NCBI GenBank assembly: GCA_017577405.1 | Contig: PIUA01000026.1 | Location: forward strand, 1 to 64,000 | Reading direction: 5' to 3' | DNA length: 64,000 nucleotides | Source: Bacillota bacterium | GTDB taxonomy: Bacteria > Bacillota > Limnochordia > Limnochordales > Limnochordaceae | Shown: positions 52,848 to 60,254 of the stretch, one piece after another | How the letters are laid out: every line of letters begins with the position of its first letter | Numbering within the stretch: the stretch's first letter is position 1 | The notes under the pieces: generated by a model | The model's database searches: none | Told to the model about the DNA's origin: nothing | What the model saw: the letters and a program-made list of their open reading frames with translations, nothing else | Program-made: the position numbers and the translations under genes

Positions 52848-53609
52848 CTATACCATGAGCTGGCCGCCGTTCACCTCGATCATCTCGCCGGCGATGTAGC
52901 TGGCCGCCGGCGTGGCCAGAAAGGCGATCACCGCCGCCACCTCTTCCGGCGTGCCCAGGCGCCCCGCCGGGATGGCGGCCGCCATCGCCTTGAGCCGCTC
53001 AGGGGTGGAGTAGCGCTGGTGGAAGGGCGTGTCGATGACCCCCGGCGCCACCGCGTTGACCGTCACCCCGTCGGCGGCCGCATCTTTGGCAAAGGCCTTG
53101 GTGAGGGCGTGGACCGCGGCCTTGGCCGCCGCGTAGTGGGCCGCCCCACCCCCGCCACCGGTGTGGGCGGCGATGGAGCTGACGTTCACCACCCGCCCCC
53201 ACTTCCGCGCCCGCATGCCGGGCAGGAAGGCGCGGGTCAGGAGGAAGAGGCTGGTTACGTTCAGGTCAAAGGTGCGCTGCCAGAGCTCCCGGCTGACCTT
53301 CTCCGGATCGCTCCGCTCCAGCATGCCGCCGGCGTTGTTGATCAAGACGTCCACCGGCCCGAACCGCTCGGCCACCTCCCGGGCCAGCGCCTCAGCCCCG
53401 TCGGGATCGGACAGGTCGGCCCGCACCAGCTCGCACTCGCCCCCCGCCTCCCGGATGCGGGCGGCCAGCTCCTCCGCCGGCCCCTGCGAGGCGTTGTAGT
53501 GGGCCACCACCTTGGCGCCCAGGGCGGCCAGTTCTATGGCAGTAGCGTGGCCAATACCCGTGCTCGCCCCGGTTACCAGGGCGGTCCGTCCTTTCAAGGA
53601 AAGATCCAT
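52848..53609 (-). CDS. SDR family oxidoreductase (FabG/KduD-like)
   Basis: A 253-residue classical SDR: TGASTGIGHA nucleotide motif, NNAGG, catalytic VSSIAA serine and YAAAK. It belongs to the broad 3-oxoacyl reductase/sugar dehydrogenase group. Lying 55 bases after the 2-keto-3-deoxygluconate kinase on the same strand, it may oxidise or reduce a sugar acid of that pathway (for example a KduD-type reaction), but sequence alone does not fix this. ATG 53609 follows GGGAGG. Confidence 0.85.
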   Translation of the reverse strand: MDLSLKGRTALVTGASTGIGHATAIELAALGAKVVAHYNASQGPAEELAARIREAGGECELVRADLSDPDGAEALAREVAERFGPVDVLINNAGGMLERSDPEKVSRELWQRTFDLNVTSLFLLTRAFLPGMRARKWGRVVNVSSIAAHTGGGGGAAHYAAAKAAVHALTKAFAKDAAADGVTVNAVAPGVIDTPFHQRYSTPERLKAMAAAIPAGRLGTPEEVAAVIAFLATPAASYIAGEMIEVNGGQLMV

Positions 53610-53664
53610 CCCCACACCTCCCGATCCACGCTTCCCGTCTCGTACCGGCTCGCGCCCGGCGCGC

Positions 53665-54678
53665 TCAGCGCTGGACGCCGGCGGGCCGGACGGCGCTGGC
53701 GTGCTCCAACTCCTCCGGCCCGAAGGGCCCGAAGTCGCCGTGGATGGTGTTCTTCAGGGCCATCATGGCGCTGCCGTAGCGGACCGCATCGGCCAGGCTC
53801 TTGCCCTGGCGGAGGGACCAGAGGAAGCCAGCCGCGTACGCATCGCCCGCGCCCAGCCGGTCGACGGTGACCACCCCGGCCGGCTGGTCATAGGAGGCCG
53901 TCTCGCCCTTGTACCAGGCGAAGGCCCGCCACTGGATGGGCTCCTTCGGCGCCTCGGGCGTGTACACCAAGGTGACCCCGTCCAGCTCATAGCGGGATGC
54001 CAGCCAGGCAGGCAGCTCCTCAGGATCCATCTCCGGCGCGCCCAGGATCACGGTGGCGTCGGAGACGGAGGTGAAGAGCAGGTTCACGTGCTTGAGCAGA
54101 GGCACCAAAGCCTCCCGGGCTTCCTCCGGCGTCCAGAGCTTGCTCCGGTAGTTGACGTCGAAGACCACCAAGAGGCCCTTGCGGGCGGCGGTCTCCAGGG
54201 AGCGGCGAACCCCTTCCAAAGCTTCAGCGCTCAACGCTGCGGTGATCCCGGTGGTCAGGAAGACGCCGCCTGGCTCCAGGACCCTCTCCCAGTCGAACTG
54301 GGACCACGGGTACCGGCTGAACGCCGAATCCTGCCGGTCGTATGTGACCACCCCGGGACGCGGGGGAACACCCGGCTCCAAATAGTAGATCCCCATCCGG
54401 CCAGGGGCCGCCAGGTCGCCCACCACTTCGACGCCCTGCTCGGCGATAAACCGCCACATCCGCTGGCCCAGTGGCGAATCCGGCAGGGCGGTCACATACC
54501 GGACCGGCTCACCCAGGTTGGCCAGCCCCACGCCCACGTTCAGCTCCGCGCCCCCCGGATGAATCCGGAGCACGTCGGCCTGTGAGAGCCGCTCCCCCGG
54601 CTCCACCGAGTACCGGAGCATCGCCTCGCCGAAGGTGACGATTGCAGCCCGAGTCGTTTGGTCATCCGTTGCCAACAT
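53665..54678 (-). CDS. kdgK: Probable 2-keto-3-deoxygluconate kinase (PfkB family)
   Basis: A 337-residue carbohydrate kinase: TFGEAMLRYS start, GGAELNVGVGLANLG, the FDVNYRSKLW motif typical of KDG kinases (NxRxxLW), and the PfkB end motif DRLGAGDAYAAGFL with the catalytic Asp. It would phosphorylate 2-keto-3-deoxygluconate to KDPG, which the KDPG aldolase encoded at 59053 can cleave to pyruvate and glyceraldehyde 3-phosphate. Divergent from an IclR regulator across a 285-bp region. ATG 54678 follows GGGGTGGG. Confidence 0.88.
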   Translation of the reverse strand: MLATDDQTTRAAIVTFGEAMLRYSVEPGERLSQADVLRIHPGGAELNVGVGLANLGEPVRYVTALPDSPLGQRMWRFIAEQGVEVVGDLAAPGRMGIYYLEPGVPPRPGVVTYDRQDSAFSRYPWSQFDWERVLEPGGVFLTTGITAALSAEALEGVRRSLETAARKGLLVVFDVNYRSKLWTPEEAREALVPLLKHVNLLFTSVSDATVILGAPEMDPEELPAWLASRYELDGVTLVYTPEAPKEPIQWRAFAWYKGETASYDQPAGVVTVDRLGAGDAYAAGFLWSLRQGKSLADAVRYGSAMMALKNTIHGDFGPFGPEELEHASAVRPAGVQR

Positions 54679-54731
54679 CGCCCACCCCGGTTCTTTAAGA
54701 AAGTTCCAGTCCCTATTCAGACTCCACAGAT

Positions 54732-54746
54732 TGAAACGAGATTCCA
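54732..54746. promoter_or_regulatory. Candidate IclR/KdgR-type operator, kdgK-proximal
   Basis: TGAAACGAGATTCCA is an imperfect 15-base palindrome sharing TGAAACG with the second site 194 bases away. KdgR proteins of enterobacteria bind TGAAAC/GTTTCA-type palindromes. Confidence 0.35.
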
Positions 54747-54925
54747 CACCGCCACGCTCGTTTGGCATGGCGTTTCGGAATGCGGAAAGCCAGAACGGGC
54801 CGTGCCGCATGCGAGCAGGGCCGTTCCGCCACTCCCTTCGTGCTCGCCTGCGGCAGATCCTCCTTATGTTCCCTATGCGGGGAGGAATCGTCAGGCCTGA
54901 GCCGAAGGCAATGGTGAGGGCAGAA

Positions 54926-54940
54926 TGAAACGCCGTTTCG
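54926..54940. promoter_or_regulatory. Candidate IclR/KdgR-type operator, regulator-proximal
   Basis: TGAAACGCCGTTTCG contains a perfect GAAAC-N3-GTTTC palindrome, 24 bases before the IclR start codon, a position suited to autorepression. Confidence 0.4.
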
Positions 54941-54963
54941 CGCCTGCTGGGAGGTGACGACCG

Positions 54964-55815
54964 ATGGCCCGGAGTAGAAACCAAGCTTCCTCAGGTGCCG
55001 TCGGCGTCCCCCGCGTCCAGGCGGTCCAGAGTGCCGCACGGATCCTCTGGACCGTGGGGCACTCTGGGGCGCGCGGCATGACCCTCAACCAGCTTGCCCA
55101 GGCGGTGGAGGTTCCTAAGAGCACCGTCCTCCGGATTGCGCAGACCCTGGTGGACGAGGGGCTCTTGGAGCGGGAGGAGTCCACGGGGCTCTTCCGGCTC
55201 GGCATCCGCACCCTGGAGTTGGCCTCGATGGTGCTGGAGACCCTGGAGATTCCCCGGGTTGCCCGGCCCCATCTGGAGTGGCTCTCGGAGCAGACCCGTG
55301 AGACCGTCCACCTCTGCGTCCTCGACGAGGGTGAGGTGGTCTACGTGGACAAGATCGAGAGCCCCCAGGCGATCAGGCTCTACTCCCGGATCGGTCGCCG
55401 GGCGCCTGCTCACTGTACGGGCGTGGGCAAAGCCCTCATGGCCTTCCTTCCCTCAACCGAACGCCGCCGCCTGGTGGAGAAGCGTCCCTTGAAGCGCTTT
55501 ACACCCAACACCATCACCGACTTCTTCCAACTGGAGAAAGAGCTGGAGCAAATCCGGCAGACGGGCATCGCGTACGACCGGGAGGAGCACGAGCCCGGTG
55601 TCCGCTGCGCTGCCGCTCCGGTCTTCGACCTGACCGGGCGGGTCTGCGCCGCGGTCAGCGTGGCGGTGCCCATCCTTCGGCTGCCCCCTGGGCGTCTGGA
55701 GGAGCTGGCCGGCCTGGTCAAGCAGGCGACCCAGGCCATCTCCGAGGCTCTGGGTTACCGGGCCCACGCCAAGCGATTGGCGGGGTCCAGGCTGGACGTC
55801 AGGCCGGGACCGTGA
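54964..55815 (+). CDS. IclR family transcriptional regulator (KdgR-like)
   Basis: A 283-residue regulator: N-terminal winged helix (MTLNQLAQAVEVPKSTVLRIAQTLVDEGLLE) and a C-terminal IclR effector domain (VYVDKIES, HCTGVGKALMAFLP, YDREEHEPGVRCAAAPVFD). It lies between divergent kdgK and the co-oriented TctCBA-KDPG aldolase genes, so it probably controls the whole sugar-acid locus. Start after GGGAGGTGACG. Confidence 0.92.
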   Translation: MARSRNQASSGAVGVPRVQAVQSAARILWTVGHSGARGMTLNQLAQAVEVPKSTVLRIAQTLVDEGLLEREESTGLFRLGIRTLELASMVLETLEIPRVARPHLEWLSEQTRETVHLCVLDEGEVVYVDKIESPQAIRLYSRIGRRAPAHCTGVGKALMAFLPSTERRRLVEKRPLKRFTPNTITDFFQLEKELEQIRQTGIAYDREEHEPGVRCAAAPVFDLTGRVCAAVSVAVPILRLPPGRLEELAGLVKQATQAISEALGYRAHAKRLAGSRLDVRPGP

Positions 55816-55919
55816 GGGGTTCCGTTGGGAGCGCCCCAGCGTGGAAACCGGCGCTGGCGGCGATGTGAAGAAGCTCAAGGGATCTGATCCGGCTGCATGT
55901 ACGACGAGGAGGGAAAGAC

Positions 55920-56906
55920 GTGTTGAGCACTGGGAAGCGTCTTCGCGGTCTTGCCATCGTCTCGATGATCGCCCTGCTCTCCCTGGTCCTCTTCCCCGCT
56001 GCGGCCCAGGCAGCCTACCCTGATCGGCCCATCACCATCATCGTTCCCTTCGGGGCCGGCGGCGGCACCGACCAAGTCGCCCGGGTCCTCGCCAGCCTCA
56101 TGCAGGACGAGCTGGGCGTCCCTGTGAACGTGGTCAACCGGGCTGGCGGTGGCGGCGCGGTGGGCCACACGGCGGGTGCTACCGCGGCGCCTGACGGCTA
56201 CACCATCACCATGATCACCGCCGAGCTGGCCATGATGCACTGGATGGGCCTCACCAACATCGACTACACCGACTTTGAGCCCATCGGCATCGTCAACATG
56301 GACCCGGCGTCCGTCATGGTCGCGGCGAACTCGCCCTGGCAGACCCTCGAGGACCTGATGGAGGACATCAAGGCCAACCCCGGCAAGTATCGGGCTTCCG
56401 GCACGGGCACCGGCGCCATCTGGGACGTGGCCCGGGTCGGCTGGCTGAACGCCGCGGGCCTTACCGACGGGCACCTGCCCTGGATCCCCAGCACCGGCGC
56501 GGCCCAGGCCCTGCAGGAGATGATCGCTGGTGGTGTCCACGTGGTCACCAACAGCATCAGCGAGGGCGCGGCCATGATCCACGCCGGCACCGTGCGGCCG
56601 CTGGCCGTCATGGGTGACGAGCGGGTGGTGGCCTTCCCCGACGTGCCCACCCTGAAGGAGAAGGGCATCGACTGGTCTCTCGGGACCTGGCGGGGCTTCG
56701 CAGTGCCTGCCGGCACGCCGGCTGACGTGGTCAAGACGCTGGAGGCTGCGGTGGCCAAGGCCGTGGCCAGCGACCAGTACGTCACCTTCATGAACGACGT
56801 CGGCTTCGGCATCCTCTGGCTCCCCTCGGACGAGGCGCGCCAGTTCCTGGCCGAGCAGGACGAGATCATGGGCACCCTCATGAAGCAGATGGGGGTCGCC
56901 AAGTAA
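55920..56906 (+). CDS. tctC: Tripartite tricarboxylate transporter substrate-binding protein (Bug family)
   Basis: A 328-residue Bug-family binding protein with a Sec signal peptide (cleavage near AQA, residues about 1-31) and the mature start YPDRPITIIVPFGAGGGTD, a family hallmark; VNRAGGGGAVG follows. No lipobox. Bug proteins bind carboxylates such as citrate, tartrate or aromatic and sugar acids. GTG start after GAGGAGG. A strong hairpin follows the gene. Context points to a sugar acid. Confidence 0.93.
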   Translation: MLSTGKRLRGLAIVSMIALLSLVLFPAAAQAAYPDRPITIIVPFGAGGGTDQVARVLASLMQDELGVPVNVVNRAGGGGAVGHTAGATAAPDGYTITMITAELAMMHWMGLTNIDYTDFEPIGIVNMDPASVMVAANSPWQTLEDLMEDIKANPGKYRASGTGTGAIWDVARVGWLNAAGLTDGHLPWIPSTGAAQALQEMIAGGVHVVTNSISEGAAMIHAGTVRPLAVMGDERVVAFPDVPTLKEKGIDWSLGTWRGFAVPAGTPADVVKTLEAAVAKAVASDQYVTFMNDVGFGILWLPSDEARQFLAEQDEIMGTLMKQMGVAK

Positions 56907-56929
56907 CCGGATTCCTGGACGTGCTGTGC

Positions 56930-56961
56930 CTGCCGGAACGCCCTCCGGGGCGTTCCGGCAG
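56930..56961 (+). promoter_or_regulatory. Intercistronic hairpin between tctC and tctB
   Basis: Perfect 13-bp stem (56930-56942 with 56949-56961, 6-base loop) without a T-run, 23 bases after the tctC stop. It is placed like the hairpins after livK and after the peptide-binding protein gene. Confidence 0.7.
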
Positions 56962-56984
56962 CCTCCGGAGAGGAAGTGATACCC

Positions 56985-57455
56985 GTGTCAAGAGCAGACG
57001 TGGTCCTGGGGCTCCTCGCCATCCTGGCTGGCGCCGCCATCCTGCCCATGAGCCTCGCGCTCCCTTCCCTGCCCCAGTCCTACGCCGGGCCTAGCCTCTT
57101 TCCCAGCCTGATCGGCTGCCTCTTCATCCTGGCCGGGGTGGTCATCACCATCAACGGCCTTCGGGCCTGGCGGGCGGAGAAGGCAGGCCAAGGGGATGAG
57201 GCCAGCCAGCCGAGGCCCCAGTTCGCCTGGCGACGGATGATCGAAGTTCTGATCGCTGTGGCGGTCTTCATCATCGTGGCTCCCCGCCTCGGCTTCGTGG
57301 TGGGCGGCTTCGTCCTGGTGGCCGGCATGCTGCTGATCCGGGGCAACCGCTGGACCACCTCCGTCGCGGTCGCTCTCATCTTGACCATCATCGTCCGGTG
57401 GATCTTCGTGTCATTGCTGAAGGTGCCCCTGCCCGTGGGGCCGTGGGGGTGGTAG
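56985..57455 (+). CDS. tctB: Tripartite tricarboxylate transporter small membrane subunit TctB
   Basis: A 156-residue membrane protein with four hydrophobic segments, matching the TctB small subunit (PQSYAGPSLFPSLIGCLFILAG, then RLGFVVGGFVLVAGMLLIRG). The start is GTG 56985 after an AGAGGAAG site; the GTG at 56976 lies within that site. Partner of TctA, which begins three bases after its stop. Confidence 0.88.
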   Translation: MSRADVVLGLLAILAGAAILPMSLALPSLPQSYAGPSLFPSLIGCLFILAGVVITINGLRAWRAEKAGQGDEASQPRPQFAWRRMIEVLIAVAVFIIVAPRLGFVVGGFVLVAGMLLIRGNRWTTSVAVALILTIIVRWIFVSLLKVPLPVGPWGW

Positions 57456-57458
57456 GCC

Positions 57459-58961
57459 ATGTGGGAGAACCTTGTTGGAGCAGTCGCGCTGCTGGCTCAA
57501 CCGCAAGTCATCCTGATCGCGCTCATCTCCGCCGTCTTCGGCATGTTTATGGGTGCCGTCCCTGGCCTCACCGCCACCATGGGCATGGCCCTCCTGGTCC
57601 CCTTCACCTTCTTCATGGACCAGGTGAGCGTGCTGGTCGCCGTCATCTCCATGTCGGGCATGGCCATCTTCGCCGGTGACATCCCTGGCACCCTGGTGCG
57701 GATCCCCGGCACCCCCTCCAGTGCGGCCTACGTCGATGACGCCTTCATCCTGACCCAGCAGGGCAAGGCAGCCCGAGCTCTCGGTCTGAACGTGGTGGGC
57801 AGCGCCCTGGGCGGGCTCTTCGGCGCGCTCGGCCTGATGCTGGCCGCACCGGCCCTCGCCCGCTTTGCCAGCCGGTTCACCTCCTTCGAGTACTTCTGGC
57901 TGGCCGTGCTGGGCTTGAGCGCCACGGTGGCCGTCTCCCAGGGTTCCGTGGCCAAGAACGGCCTCTCCCTCCTGATCGGCCTCTTCCTGGCCACCATCGG
58001 CATCGACATCACCCTGGGCATCCCCCGCTTCACCTTCGGGAACGTCAACCTCCTGAGCGGCATCAGCTTCATCCCCGCCATGGTCGGTCTCTTCGGGGTG
58101 AGCGAGGTTATCCGGGTCACCATGGAGGAGTTCCAAGGGAAAGAGGCGCCCCAGATCCGCTTCGGTCTGGTGGAGATGATCCGGAACGCCCTCGACGGCC
58201 TCCGGGCGCGGGTGCGTCTCTTCATCCAGTCGGGGCTGACGGGGGTCCTGGTGGGTGCTCTTCCCGGCGCCGGCGCCGACATTGCCGCCTGGGTCTCGTA
58301 CGGCTTCGGTAAGAACACCGCCAAGGAGCCGGAGAAGTTCGGCAAGGGGTCGGAGGAAGCGATCATCTCGGGCACCTCGGCCAACAACGCAGCCCTGGCG
58401 GGCACCTGGATCCCCGCCCTGGTCTTCGGGATCCCCGGCGACTCCATCACCGCCATCCTTCTGGGCGTCCTCATGATGAAGGGGATCCGGCCGGGGCCGG
58501 GCATCTTCGAGAACCAGGGTAACCTGGTCTACGCCATCTACCTGGCCTTCATCCTGGCCAACCTGCTCCTCATCCCCTTGGGCTGGGTGGCCACCCGGAC
58601 GGGCCTCCTGATGCTCCGGGTGCCCAAGCGGATCCTGATGCCCTGCATCTTGCTCTTCTGCATTGTGGGCGCCTACGCCATCAACAACAGCATGTTCGAC
58701 GTGGGCGTCATGCTGGTCATGGGCATCCTGGGGTATATGCTCCAGCAACTTCAGGTGCCGACGGCCCCCATCGTCTTGGGCCTCATTCTCGGGCCCCTGA
58801 TGGAGCAGAACTTCATGATGAGCGTCATCAAGACCCAGGGCTCGCTCGCCATGTTCTTCACCCGGCCCATCAGCGCCGTGCTCGCCCTGCTCTGCCTGGC
58901 TGCGTGGCTCTACCCGCTCTACCGGAAGCGCCGCCAGGCTCGGGCAGCCGCCGCGGCCTGA
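57459..58961 (+). CDS. tctA: Tripartite tricarboxylate transporter large permease TctA
   Basis: A 500-residue permease with about twelve helices. The two inverted family motifs are clear: GAVPGLTATMGMALLVPFT near residue 28 and GALPGAGADIAAWVSYG near residue 265, as is PGTPSSAAYVDD. It uses an ion gradient to import the substrate delivered by TctC. Confidence 0.94.
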   Translation: MWENLVGAVALLAQPQVILIALISAVFGMFMGAVPGLTATMGMALLVPFTFFMDQVSVLVAVISMSGMAIFAGDIPGTLVRIPGTPSSAAYVDDAFILTQQGKAARALGLNVVGSALGGLFGALGLMLAAPALARFASRFTSFEYFWLAVLGLSATVAVSQGSVAKNGLSLLIGLFLATIGIDITLGIPRFTFGNVNLLSGISFIPAMVGLFGVSEVIRVTMEEFQGKEAPQIRFGLVEMIRNALDGLRARVRLFIQSGLTGVLVGALPGAGADIAAWVSYGFGKNTAKEPEKFGKGSEEAIISGTSANNAALAGTWIPALVFGIPGDSITAILLGVLMMKGIRPGPGIFENQGNLVYAIYLAFILANLLLIPLGWVATRTGLLMLRVPKRILMPCILLFCIVGAYAINNSMFDVGVMLVMGILGYMLQQLQVPTAPIVLGLILGPLMEQNFMMSVIKTQGSLAMFFTRPISAVLALLCLAAWLYPLYRKRRQARAAAAA

Positions 58962-59052
58962 CCTGCCGGTGGACGTGGCCCGCAGCGGCAGGGCTCCTGC
59001 GTCGCCCTGCCGCTGCTTCTTCTCAGCTTGAACCATCGAGGAGGCGATGACG

Positions 59053-59697
59053 ATGGGACGGGCAGCGACCGTCCAGAAGATGATCGAGGTCGGGGTGGTC
59101 CCCATTGTGCGGGTCAACTCGGAAGAGGTCGCCCTGCGGGTGTGCGAGGCCGTCTTGGAGGCAGGCGTGAAGACCATTGAGGTCACCTTCACCGTCCCCC
59201 GGGCCGCCCGGGTGATCGAAACCCTGAGGGACCGTTACCCTGAGCTGATGGTGGGCGCGGGCACGGTCCACGACGCCGCGGCGGCTCGTCAGGCGGTGGA
59301 TGCGGGCGCCCAGTACATCCTGAGCGCCGGCCTGGTGCCCGAGGTGATCTCCACCGGGCACCTCTACGGGCTCCCGGTGGTTCCGGGCGTCTTCACCGCC
59401 ACCGAAGCGATCCGGGCGTTGCAGCTGGGCGCGGACATCCTCAAGCTCTTCCCCGCGTCCCTGGGTGGCCCCAAGTACCTGAAGGCCCTGCGGGCCCCCA
59501 TGCCCCAGGCCACCTGGTGCCCCACGGGCGGCGTGGCCTTGGAGAACCTGCACGAGTGGGCCCGGGCCGGGGCGGCCATGATCGGTGTGGGGAGCCCCCT
59601 GCTCCAGGATGTGGCCGAAACGGGTGATTATCAGGGCCTCACCCGGCGGGCCAAGCAGTTCCTGGAAGGCTGGCACGCGGCCCGTCAGCAGGCGTAA
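59053..59697 (+). CDS. eda: KDPG/KHG aldolase
   Basis: A 214-residue class I aldolase that cleaves 2-keto-3-deoxy-6-phosphogluconate to pyruvate and glyceraldehyde 3-phosphate. The catalytic Glu in TIEVTFT (residue 43) and the Schiff-base Lys in ILKLFPASLGGP (about 131) are present, with GAGTVHD. ATG 59053 is eight bases after GAGGAGG; ATG 59047 is only two bases from it. It completes the kdgK route and ends the TctCBA operon; a textbook terminator follows. Confidence 0.93.
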   Translation: MGRAATVQKMIEVGVVPIVRVNSEEVALRVCEAVLEAGVKTIEVTFTVPRAARVIETLRDRYPELMVGAGTVHDAAAARQAVDAGAQYILSAGLVPEVISTGHLYGLPVVPGVFTATEAIRALQLGADILKLFPASLGGPKYLKALRAPMPQATWCPTGGVALENLHEWARAGAAMIGVGSPLLQDVAETGDYQGLTRRAKQFLEGWHAARQQA

Positions 59698-59743
59698 GCC
59701 CGACCAACCCGTTCAACGAAGCCATATCTGGTGCACCGAAGGC

Positions 59744-59773
59744 CCCGCGGGCGGCAGCGCCCGCGGGATTTTT
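59744..59773 (+). terminator. Rho-independent terminator after the KDPG aldolase
   Basis: Perfect 10-bp stem (59744-59753 with 59758-59767, GCAG loop) followed by ATTTTT. Confidence 0.92.
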
Positions 59774-59901
59774 GTCAACAGGACATCCTCTGGTCACCGA
59801 AAACCCGGCCGCCTGTTGACCAGGATCGGGGCGGTGGCCCCGAATCCGTTATCATGAACAAACGCGGGTTCGCTCTGGAGGAGAATGAGGAGGTGGAGCG
59901 G
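59774..59901 (+). promoter_or_regulatory. Upstream region of the small secreted peptide gene
   Basis: Immediately after the terminator, GTCAACAGG (59774-59782) and CCTGTTGAC (59812-59820) form a 9-bp inverted repeat 29 bases apart. Downstream, TTATCAT at 59849-59855 could be a -10 element. The inverted repeat is a plausible operator for the peptide gene. Confidence 0.35.
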
Positions 59902-60039
59902 ATGCAGCGAGTGCGTGGTCTGATCTGGGTTCTCGTTCTCTCTGGGGCGCTGGTCCTCCTGGCCGTCCCGGCTTCCGCCGGAAAAGCGCCGCCCTGTCCC
60001 CCCGTTCCCACGCCAGCGACCGTGGTGGTGAACCGGTAA
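59902..60039 (+). CDS. 45-residue secreted peptide precursor, unknown function
   Basis: ATG 59902 follows a strong GAGGAGGTGG site. The product has a complete Sec signal (MQRVRGLIWV, hydrophobic core of about 15 residues, cleavage after VPASA) and leaves a mature peptide of about 19 residues ending ATVVVNR, with one Cys and several Pro. An in-frame ATG at 59854 would add 16 acidic residues but lacks a ribosome site. It is not a recognised family. It stands alone between a terminator and a peptide ABC importer operon, which invites comparison with exported, re-imported signalling peptides; that is speculation. Confidence 0.6.
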   Translation: MQRVRGLIWVLVLSGALVLLAVPASAGKAPPCPPVPTPATVVVNR

Positions 60040-60254
60040 AGCCAGCTGCTGGCCATGAGGCCCCCAGGCGAACCCGCGTCCTTCTCCATCGTCTTCTTTC
60101 AGACCCGTCTCCCCTTTTGGAGGAGTGACTCCATCGAGCGGCGAACCTCCCTGCCATCACCAGTCTGGCCGGGCGCTGGCTGCCGCCCCGACACCCCCCA
60201 TCGGTCCACCCACTCCCCCTGGCCCGGCCTTCCGCGCAAGGAGGGTTCCCCAAG
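60040..60254 (+). other. Leader region of the peptide importer operon
   Basis: 215 bases without a gene. TTTTGGAGGAG near 60116 resembles a ribosome site but the reading frames after it have no family resemblance. No clear promoter pair was found. Confidence 0.35.

Larger units (their letters stand above)
54679..54963. promoter_or_regulatory. Divergent promoter region of kdgK and the IclR gene
   Basis: A 285-bp region without a gene. It contains two similar GAAAC-based palindromes (54732-54746, 54926-54940), another GAAACG element on the minus strand near 54770, and a long interrupted palindrome around CGCATGCG at about 54790-54830 whose outer arms (GAACGGGCC / GGGCCGTTC) are imperfect. Control of both directions by the IclR protein is likely. 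Confidence 0.5.

Noticed and set aside
52848-53609. Firm assignment of the SDR as KduD
   Set aside because: Neighbourhood supports it, but sequence motifs are those of generic FabG-like SDRs and do not separate KduD from other sugar or acyl reductases.
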